DNA from: an uncultured Hungatella sp.
GTDB lineage: Bacteria > Bacillota > Clostridia > Lachnospirales > Lachnospiraceae
Assembly: GCA_910577935.1 (NCBI GenBank)
Contig: CAJTOT010000063.1
Location: forward strand, 1-7,528
Direction of reading: 5' to 3'
Length of the DNA stretch: 7,528 nt
Part shown: positions 1-5,021 of the stretch, piece by piece
Numbering within the stretch: position 1 is the first letter of the stretch
Layout of the letters: each line of letters begins with the position of its first letter
Notes under the pieces: model-generated
What the model was told of the DNA's origin: nothing
Database searches by the model: none
What the model saw: only the letters and a program-made list of their open reading frames with translations
Program-made: the position numbers and the translations under genes

Positions 1-252
1 ATATGAAAGTTCCCTTCTTTATAGAGAGGGAAGGAGCCATCCACAACAATAGCAGTCTGGAGAGAGAGCCAGGTCCCGGATGACGGAGGTAACCCCGAGT
101 TTGTCAGAACGGAGCATAAATCCTATGGTAATGGTAACAAACCAACGGAAGGAAGCCTTGCGCGAGAAACAGGATTCAAACTGGTATAACACTTTATCAA
201 TAAAATTCAGCATAATGGTATGGTAAACCACCGAAAAGTATGGTAAACTCAT
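1..252 (-). pseudogene. Transposase N-terminal remnant, frame-broken, runs off the left edge
   Basis: The reverse strand reads from ATG at 252 (or, more likely, the internal ATG at 213, starting MLNFIDKVLYQF) through a segment containing CFSRKASFRWFV, LRSDKLGVTSVIRDL and ending SPDCYCC, then stops at 19. This resembles the N-terminus of DDE-type transposases common in Lachnospiraceae; the family call is from memory of such proteins, not a search. At about positions 50-3 another reverse frame reads VVDGSFPLYKEGNF, which resembles the part around the first catalytic Asp of such transposases (DG followed by KEG). The roughly 40 residues expected between the two parts appear missing and the frame changes, so this is a decayed copy with an internal deletion. 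The rest, if present, lies left of the window. Confidence 0.5.
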
Positions 253-258
253 ACACAG

Positions 259-341
259 AATAACTCTTCTGGTGGTTTGTATCTTTCTTAAGTGTAGGAA
301 CTTAAAGATACCACAAATCCATACGGAAGGGTTATTTTTTT
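259..341. repeat. Long imperfect inverted repeat ending in seven T (terminator-like)
   Basis: The left arm (about 259-292) begins AATAACTCTTC and ends CTTAAGT; the right arm (about 299-336) begins ACTTAAAGATA and ends GAAGGGTTATT. The arms pair with a few mismatches and small bulges around a loop of roughly six bases, and seven T follow (335-341). This has the form of an intrinsic terminator on the + strand. It lies directly upstream of the transposase remnant, so it could also be a hairpin shielding the transposase gene from outside transcription, or part of a small mobile repeat. The structure is seen directly; the role is inferred. Confidence 0.5.
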
Positions 342-374
342 ACAAAAAACTTTTTACTCACAAGTAAAAATAGA

Positions 375-659
375 ATGTATGGCGATAAAATAGCTGATTT
401 GCGGAATGTAGGAGAATATCTGAGCACAGAATCTACAAAAGCAGTATTTGGAGATGCCTATATAGATACAGTTGCAAAAGAGATTCAAACTGCGTTTCCT
501 GGAATTAAGGGTTTTAATAGGCGTGGTATGTATCGTATGAAGAAATTTTATGAAACTTATGTGGATGACGAATTTGTGACAACACTGTTGTCACAAATAA
601 GCTGGTCCAACCATTTGACTATAATTTCTGATCCACATGCCTTTTTTGGAGGAGGATGA
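375..659 (+). pseudogene. Truncated DUF1016 N-terminal domain (YhcG-type PDDEXK nuclease fragment)
   Basis: The 94-residue product matches the pattern of the DUF1016 N-terminal domain found in YhcG-like PDDEXK nuclease-family proteins: VGEYLSTES (residues 12-20), the KEIQTAFPGIKGFNRRGMYRM block (about 35-55), KKFYETY, and ISWSNHLTIIS (about 75-85, equivalent to the ISWSHN motif). Full-length family members are about 350 residues, with a C-terminal nuclease domain that is absent here. After the LTIIS motif the sequence switches to an unrelated DPHAFFGGG and stops. The usual first helices before the IGxY motif are also missing, and there is no clear ribosome binding site before the ATG at 375. 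I read this as a gene remnant truncated at both ends. A stand-alone short protein is possible but unlikely. Confidence 0.65.
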
Positions 660-960
660 GTAAGTTTCAGTTATTAAATGGCGATGTGTATAGACTTCTT
701 TAAATATTGATTTAGCATGATAGAATTGCTTTCAAACCACATTGTAAAATCAGCAGAATATAAAGAAGAAAGACGAAACAGGTACTTGTTCCTTTTAAAG
801 TACCTGTTTTGTTATGCAAAGTTTTTCAATTACCTTCAAGACCTGCCGACACGTTCCGCGGCGGCATTCATCCACAAACTGCACATTATTCCTATTTATA
901 CACTCCACAACAAGTGCAAAAGCCGGGAGAATTCGTAAATTTAACGAATACAGAGAATCG
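660..960. other. Intergenic stretch, no convincing gene
   Basis: This stretch between the nuclease remnant and the DUF6809-like gene holds no ORF I believe in. Reading frames at 717-938 and 809-1077 lack ribosome binding sites, run through the hairpin at 776-809, and have no recognisable protein character. Base composition changes here: AT-rich to about 835, then much richer in G and C. This could mark the edge of an inserted segment. Confidence 0.5.
774..813 (+). terminator. Hairpin with T-rich tail, probable intrinsic terminator
   Basis: AAACAGGTACTT (776-787) pairs perfectly with AAGTACCTGTTT (798-809) around a ten-base loop. C774 with G811 and G775 with T810 can extend the stem, and the downstream bases are TTTTGTTAT. 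This is a good intrinsic terminator on the + strand; A-rich bases on the other side (AAAGAAGAAAGACG) could give weaker activity in reverse. No intact gene lies just upstream, so it may have belonged to a lost gene. Confidence 0.6.
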
Positions 961-972
961 GCCTGCTATAAT
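931..972 (+). promoter_or_regulatory. Extended -10 promoter with an overlapping inverted repeat
   Basis: TGCTATAAT at 964-972 is a perfect extended -10 element (TGn plus TATAAT). No good -35 hexamer is spaced correctly, which is usual for extended -10 promoters. The region at 931-949, ATTCGTAAATTTAACGAAT, is a near-perfect inverted repeat (ATTCG/CGAAT arms with a TAAATTTA core, one base asymmetric) lying where a -35 would be, so it is a plausible operator. It points toward the small gene starting at 1124, leaving a long leader of about 145 bases. Promoter and operator roles are inferred from sequence only. Confidence 0.45.
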
Positions 973-1073
973 AGACACCGGGCATCAGAAATTGACTTAA
1001 CCCCTAATGCCCTGCTTTATGGCACCGCCATAAATATAAGCCGGCCAAAATGGTTAATGGTTCACAAATTATA

Positions 1074-1115
1074 TTGACAGGCCTGCCGGCAGACCAATCA
1101 GATGAGATGAGGAGG
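1074..1115 (+). promoter_or_regulatory. CTGCCGGCAG palindrome beside TTGACA, just upstream of the ribosome binding site
   Basis: TTGACA is at 1074-1079. The perfect ten-base palindrome CTGCCGGCAG is at 1083-1092, extended by GG/CC pairs to 1080-1095 with one mismatch. The -10 candidate TCAGAT (1098-1103) is poor and would start transcription on top of the GGAGG at 1111-1115, so a true promoter is doubtful. A regulator site or mRNA hairpin near the start of the DUF6809-like gene is possible. Confidence 0.25.
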
Positions 1116-1123
1116 AATGAGAT

Positions 1124-1357
1124 GTGGAACGGTATTTTACGGACGATATATATATCCGCAGGGGTGCGGGAAAATCGCCGGAACTGGAACTGCGGGAAAA
1201 GCATCTGTATGCAGAGTTAGCAGCCCATATCTCCGGTGAGGAGTATCTGCGGATAGAGGAAGAACTGAATCATTTTTATGACGAATTGGGAAAAGAGCTG
1301 TTCAACAGAGGATATATGGAGGGAATCCGTTTTCTCCTGAAATGCCTATCCCTATGA
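1124..1357 (+). CDS. Small DUF6809-like protein
   Basis: Predicted 77 residues with no known biochemical role. The start is GTG at 1124, chosen because GGAGG (1111-1115) lies eight bases before it; the product begins VERYFTDDIYIRRGAG. The sequence is charged and helical, with ELREKHLYAEL, EYLRIEEELNHFYDELGKEL and the ending FNRGYMEGIRFLLKCLSL. The final F-x-x-G-x-x-x-G-x-R pattern and length resemble the DUF6809 family, small proteins common in Firmicutes accessory regions; this assignment is from memory. It contains no membrane segment or signal peptide. Its stop codon overlaps the end of the convergent XRE repressor gene by six bases, and no terminator hairpin separates them, so the two transcripts probably run into each other. 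It may work with the repressor, but nothing in the sequence shows this. Confidence 0.65.
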   Translation: MERYFTDDIYIRRGAGKSPELELREKHLYAELAAHISGEEYLRIEEELNHFYDELGKELFNRGYMEGIRFLLKCLSL

Positions 1358-1732
1358 CTGGTTTCCAGGCGGAATTTTAGTTTCCTGTTTTCTGTCCTGG
1401 AAGGAGTTTTCATCCAGGTAGCGAAACATAAGCTTCACCATATTGACTGCCAGCGCTCTCTGTGACTCTGTCCTGCCGGCCAGCAATTGACGCAAAATCA
1501 AATATTCGGCATCCTCATCCGGGATAACGGAATCAGAAAGCAGGTAATCCACGGTGACGCCTAACCGGTTGGCCACTGCCACCAGATTATCCAGGGTCAG
1601 GCTGCGCTCCCCCCGTTCAATCTGCCCGATATATGCCATGGAGAGATTTACATCTTCCGCTAACTTTTCCTGTGTAAGATTCAGTTTCAGACGTTCCTCC
1701 CGGATACGCCTTCCCAATGTCCGCTGCACCAT
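1352..1732 (-). CDS. XRE-family HTH transcriptional regulator
   Basis: Predicted 126-residue cytoplasmic DNA-binding protein. The start is ATG at 1732, preceded on the reverse strand by GGAGGG at a spacing of five to six bases; the frame is open further upstream to 1801 but those codons lack a ribosome binding site. Residues 6-65 form a typical Cro/C1-type helix-turn-helix: RRIREERLKLNLTQEKLAED, NLSMAYIGQIERGER, then LDNLVAVANRLGVTVDYLL, the last giving the usual fifth helix. Residues 66-110 are a helical tail (EYLILRQLLAGRTESQRALAVNMVKLMFRYL) suited to dimerisation, and the end is polar. The gene is divergent from the VirD4-like cluster and convergent with the DUF6809-like gene, so it likely represses itself and one or both neighbours. 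No peptidase domain is present, so derepression would not be by LexA-type self-cleavage. Confidence 0.9.
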   Translation of the reverse strand: MVQRTLGRRIREERLKLNLTQEKLAEDVNLSMAYIGQIERGERSLTLDNLVAVANRLGVTVDYLLSDSVIPDEDAEYLILRQLLAGRTESQRALAVNMVKLMFRYLDENSFQDRKQETKIPPGNQS

Positions 1733-1947
1733 AGAATCCCTCCAATGCTTATAGTATATCCCCATTTTACTAAAAGATGAGATTTTGCGTAATCTGCACA
1801 ATGCATTATTTTTCTGTGCTGAATGTTACATCGTAATTTTTACAAATGAAAAATCGGCACCTGATAGAATGGTATCACAGCCGCATAAGCCCGGCTGAAA
1901 AAAGCAGGGGCGTATGGGGAAATAAATTAGCAGGAGGAAAGAGACAT
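1733..1947. promoter_or_regulatory. Divergent control region between the XRE regulator and the VirD4-like cluster
   Basis: This 215-base gap must carry promoters for both directions. On the reverse strand TATACT (complement of 1753-1758) is a -10 candidate about 20 bases before the regulator's start, without a clear -35. On the forward strand TTTACA (1839-1844) and TAGAAT (1865-1870) are candidates but with a long 20-base gap. A perfect short inverted repeat, TTACATCGTAA (1826-1836), and a second TTAC...GTAA pair (about 1767-1791) are possible repressor sites. The forward transcript would have a leader of about 70 bases before the ribosome binding site at 1932-1937. All assignments are by eye. 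Confidence 0.4.
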
Positions 1948-2064
1948 ATGCACATCGCAGACGAAGCAAGAATCCATCAACAGTCCCGGCGCCAAGAACA
2001 CGATGGGCAGCAGACAGGCGCAGGACGGCGCCCGGGAACACATGAGAAGGCAGGCTTTATATAA
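1948..2064 (+). CDS. Possible 38-residue leader peptide (or displaced N-terminus of the ATPase)
   Basis: ATG at 1948 follows a consensus AGGAGG (1932-1937), the best ribosome binding site of the forward cluster. The reading frame gives 38 residues, starting MHIADEARIHQQSRRQEH, rich in Gln, Arg and Gly, and stops with TAA 43 bases before the probable start of the ATPase. The ATPase frame is also open here, from just after a TAG at 1928, with ATGs at 2003 and 2042. Three readings fit: a real small protein; a leader whose translation affects the next gene; or the original start of a longer ATPase, joined to it by a one-base frameshift near 2000. The residues after about position 20 look less protein-like than those in the ATPase frame, which favours the third reading slightly. 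Confidence 0.35.
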   Translation: MHIADEARIHQQSRRQEHDGQQTGAGRRPGTHEKAGFI

Positions 2065-2107
2065 AACGGAAAAATCCGCAGAGGAATTTCAGAAGGGAGA
2101 ACAAAGC

Positions 2108-3412
2108 ATGTTTAACAACGTCAGATCCAATCGTATCCTTGCAAAGGGGGTCTCTGTCAGCAACGACACCTGGGCCACGGGGATTAACAACAATGACCTG
2201 GTGGTGGGGCCTTCCGGCGGCGGAAAAACCAGAGGCTATGTGGTGCCCAACATTCTCCATACCCAGGACAGCCTTATTGTGACCGACACCAAGGGGAACC
2301 TGCGCAGGCTCTACGGCAGTCACCTGGAAAAGAAGGGCTACACGGTCATGCACCTGGACTTCACCGACACGGCCGCCACCCCCTGGGGCTACAATCCCCT
2401 GGATTATATCCGCAGATGCCAGGACAGCATGGTCAACCGGGATGGCGACTACTACAACGAGCAGGACATAAAGAAGGTGGCCCAGGCTGTTTGCCCGTGC
2501 AATAACCTCAAAGAACCTTTCTGGGACATGGCTGCCCAGATGTACCTGGAGGCCATCCTTCTTTTCGTCCTGAACCGGCTGCCCCGGAAGGAGCATGATC
2601 TGTACCAGGCTTACACCTTCCTTACAAAGATGGGTACTGCGGAGCTGGACAACATGGTGGCGGAGGAATGCATTGAACACCCGGACTGTGCATTTGCACG
2701 GAAAATCAGGATGGTGCAGCAGAATACAAAGGCGGACAGGATGGACGCCAGCATCAAGGGGATTTTGGCCCAGCACCTGGACGCGGTGTCTTACTCCGGC
2801 ATGAAACGGATGTTTCGGATGCCCAGCCAGGTGGACCTGGGGGCATTCCTTAGGGGAAAGACGGTCCTGTTCCTGTCCGTCAGCGACTCCGACCGCAGTC
2901 AGGATGCCCTGATCAATCTGTTCTATACCCAGGCGCTGCAGTACCTTATGGCTGCTGCGGACAGACAGCCGGACAGCCGCCTTCCCATTCCGGTGCGCTT
3001 TATTCTGGACGACTTCAGCACCAACACCTTGATTCCTGATTTCGACAAGATTATCTCCGTGATCCGTTCCCGGGAGATTTATGTCAGCCTGATCGTCCAG
3101 AGCCTCTCCCAGCTGGAGGGCCTCTACGGAGAGGCAAAGGCCCAGACCATCATCAATAACTGCGACCATTGCCTGTACCTGGGCGGGACAGACACCCGGA
3201 CGGCAAGGTACTTTGCAGAGAAGTTCAACTGCCAGGTCTCCACGGTCTTAAACCTTCCTCTGGACAGCCTGTTCCTCTTTACCCGGGGAAGCCAGCCGCA
3301 GAAGGCTGTAAAGTATGAGCTCAATGGAGATGAGGCTTACAGCAGTCTGATGGAAGCGCTGAAACGTGCTGTTGATGAGAGCGAAGAGGGATTCGGGAGG
3401 GACAGACTGTAG
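2108..3412 (+). CDS. VirD4/TraG-like type IV coupling-protein ATPase, soluble short form
   Basis: Predicted 434-residue cytoplasmic ATPase of the VirD4/TraG/TraD coupling-protein family, which in conjugation delivers the relaxase-DNA complex to the secretion channel. The start at 2108 (MFNNVRSN) is preceded by GAAGGGAG at suitable spacing; in-frame ATGs at 2003 and 2042 would add up to 35 residues. Walker A is GPSGGGKT (34-41). The VTDTKGNL motif (58-65) and MHLDF follow as in clostridial relatives. An all-helical insertion lies around 115-240. Walker B is FILDDF (298-303) with Asp where many relatives have the catalytic Glu. Then come IPDFDKIISVIRSREI, the sensor-like QS at 331-332, and NNCDHCLYLGG (350-360). 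No N-terminal membrane helices are present; classical VirD4 has two. No relaxase or channel gene lies nearby. The nucleotide-binding family call is firm; the role in DNA transfer is inferred. Confidence 0.92.
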   Translation: MFNNVRSNRILAKGVSVSNDTWATGINNNDLVVGPSGGGKTRGYVVPNILHTQDSLIVTDTKGNLRRLYGSHLEKKGYTVMHLDFTDTAATPWGYNPLDYIRRCQDSMVNRDGDYYNEQDIKKVAQAVCPCNNLKEPFWDMAAQMYLEAILLFVLNRLPRKEHDLYQAYTFLTKMGTAELDNMVAEECIEHPDCAFARKIRMVQQNTKADRMDASIKGILAQHLDAVSYSGMKRMFRMPSQVDLGAFLRGKTVLFLSVSDSDRSQDALINLFYTQALQYLMAAADRQPDSRLPIPVRFILDDFSTNTLIPDFDKIISVIRSREIYVSLIVQSLSQLEGLYGEAKAQTIINNCDHCLYLGGTDTRTARYFAEKFNCQVSTVLNLPLDSLFLFTRGSQPQKAVKYELNGDEAYSSLMEALKRAVDESEEGFGRDRL

Positions 3413-3497
3413 AGGTGAGGCCAGGACGAACCTGACTCTGGATTAACGTTCTGATCCGGTGTTCGGGGGCTGCCCCGTTACGGCGGCCTCCGGGGCC

Positions 3498-3629
3498 ATG
3501 ACTATATCAGAGGAGATTAACGCGTCGGCGGTGTATCTGTATACGCTGTGGGTGAGCCGCATCTGCCGGCTGAAAGATACTGCTTCCGACTGTGACGGGT
3601 GCGGCAGAGGATGTGGGAAAATTGTCTGA
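3498..3629 (+). CDS. Possible 43-residue Cys-rich small protein
   Basis: ATG at 3498 opens a 43-residue frame starting MTISEEINASAVYLYTLW and ending DCDGCGRGCGKIV. The end has three cysteines as CxxCxxxC plus Cys23 earlier, a pattern that could hold a metal ion. The helix-like AVYLYTLWVSRICRLKD before it looks protein-like. The ribosome binding site is poor. A GTG at 3459 in the same frame would extend the product by 13 residues, to a TAA at 3444. It sits in the 316-base gap between the ATPase and the 430-residue protein and would be co-transcribed with them. I do not recognise a family. It could be an accidental frame, but the gap is otherwise unexplained. Confidence 0.45.
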   Translation: MTISEEINASAVYLYTLWVSRICRLKDTASDCDGCGRGCGKIV

Positions 3630-3728
3630 GGCCGCAAGATGCAGCGGGGAAGTCTTATGAGAATCCGCCAAATGATTTTGACACATGGTACACATTGTAT
3701 TCCCGGTTTCAGGAAAGGAGAGGTTAGA

Positions 3729-5021
3729 ATGAAAATATTAAAGGAAAATTGGAGAAATCATCAGAAAAATCTGCTGTGCCTCCAGGAGGTGACAGACAGG
3801 CTTATAGGCCATATGAAGGGGCATGGATACTCCTTCCGGCCACGGATCACGGACGGTGAGGGAAACTTTAGTCAGGAGAAGCTCTGCGGCCTGGTGGGGG
3901 AACTCATGGGCGGCTGGGCAAAGAAGCTGCAGGAGTATATGGACAGGGATCCGGCTACAGGAGAGAGCCTGGCGGAGTCCTATCTTGGGGAGCGGCGGGA
4001 GCTGTATGGCCTCTACCTCTACCTGGTCATGCGGTGCAGCCTGTACGAGGGGGCGTATATATGTGCCTATCCTTACGGTGTTGTGACGGAGGAGCGGACG
4101 GATTTTGCTTTCCTGCTGGAACAGGCCAGGCGGATTTCCAGGAGATGGTGCGTCATGGCCGGGCCGGGCGACAGGAAAAAGAATGAACTCTACGAGGGTT
4201 ATGACCCCCACTTCGGCTTCCATCTCTATAAAACCATTGCTGATCCGGAGGGACGGTTCAGCGACAGCGCCCTGAGCCCCTGGTGGAATCTGCCTGATAC
4301 CAGACTTGCTTCCATGACGAATGAGGGCAACATGAAACGCATCTTTATCCGGCATCTTTCGGATTTCTGCTGGAGAGGAACAGACGAAGGGACAGTCCCG
4401 GACGGAGAGACAGGCCCGGGTGAAGGGACGGCCCCGGACAATGAGACGGCTCTGGTGAAAGCGGCGGTACGGGCGGAAAAAGCGGTGCAGACGGAGGACA
4501 GCTGCGGCGTGGATGGAATGGGCGGCTCTGTGTGCCGCGAAAACGTGAAAAACACCGATATCCATTCCGAGGATGCCGGTGGCGGCGAGGACAGCGGCTA
4601 TGACGATTATGGCGATTATGATGACTGCCAGGGTGCCTATGACGATTATGACGACGACCCTTATCCGTTTCCTGATTTCGAAAGCAAAGCCGAATTTGAA
4701 GCCGTCGAGACGGAGCGGTTGGCAGAGGAGTATGAGCGGACGGATTATCTGAATGCGCTTGCCTTAAGTTTTCCATGCAAGGCCGAGTATCTTGAAGCCT
4801 GCGGGAGGTTCGCGGCGCTCTTTGAGAAGGCCAGGCCAGAGGTCCTGCGGGACTTTGCTCAGGAGCTGGAGGAAATCGTGGATCTGTATCTGCTCCAGGG
4901 GGAACTCTCACCCATGGCGGATACAGATAAGGTACTGGATGTGTACAGCCGTATTTTCGACGGCCCCTGCCGGCAGGCGGAACGCTATGAGAGGGGGATG
5001 CAATGGAAGAAAAATCAGTGA
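3729..5021 (+). CDS. Unknown 430-residue protein with acidic Asp/Tyr repeat tract
   Basis: I do not recognise a family. The start is ATG at 3729 (MKILKENWRN), preceded by GGAAAGGAGAGG; in-frame codons upstream to 3639 have no ribosome binding site. Residues 1-215 look folded and mostly helical, with aromatic patches such as GLYLYLVMRCSLYEGAYICAYPYG (94-117) and SPWWNLP (183-189). Residues 220-243 are two copies of a 12-residue unit, EGTVPDGETGPG and EGTAPDNETALV. Residues 286-313 are very acidic with repeated YDDY (GYDDYGDYDD, AYDDYDDDPY). Residues 320-425 are helical and charged again. No signal peptide, membrane segment or catalytic motif is evident. It follows the ATPase and overlaps the next gene by 19 bases, so the three probably act together. 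The acidic middle could be a flexible or nucleic-acid-mimicking linker; that is inference. Confidence 0.85.
   Translation: MKILKENWRNHQKNLLCLQEVTDRLIGHMKGHGYSFRPRITDGEGNFSQEKLCGLVGELMGGWAKKLQEYMDRDPATGESLAESYLGERRELYGLYLYLVMRCSLYEGAYICAYPYGVVTEERTDFAFLLEQARRISRRWCVMAGPGDRKKNELYEGYDPHFGFHLYKTIADPEGRFSDSALSPWWNLPDTRLASMTNEGNMKRIFIRHLSDFCWRGTDEGTVPDGETGPGEGTAPDNETALVKAAVRAEKAVQTEDSCGVDGMGGSVCRENVKNTDIHSEDAGGGEDSGYDDYGDYDDCQGAYDDYDDDPYPFPDFESKAEFEAVETERLAEEYERTDYLNALALSFPCKAEYLEACGRFAALFEKARPEVLRDFAQELEEIVDLYLLQGELSPMADTDKVLDVYSRIFDGPCRQAERYERGMQWKKNQ

Noticed and set aside
218..248. Eleven-base direct repeat GTATGGTAAAC (218-228 and 238-248)
   Set aside because: Too short and isolated to call an iteron or CRISPR array; it lies within or just before the transposase remnant's start and has only two exact copies.
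717..1077. Three overlapping forward frames of 63-87 codons in the gap before the DUF6809-like gene
   Set aside because: No ribosome binding sites; one runs through the terminator-like hairpin and others across the promoter; products look random.
2057..3169. 370-codon open frame on the reverse strand inside the ATPase gene
   Set aside because: It is a complement of a GC-rich gene with clear Walker motifs on the forward strand; its product has no recognisable features and no ribosome binding site.
3678..3706. Perfect TTGACA at 3678-3683 before the 430-residue gene
   Set aside because: At 16-18 base spacing the following bases (around TCCCGG) do not resemble a -10, so an internal promoter is not supported.
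3738..4911. Overlapping reverse-strand frames of 109-275 codons in the 430-residue gene
   Set aside because: Several frames are open at once because of base composition; all have compositions typical of antisense translation and no start signals.
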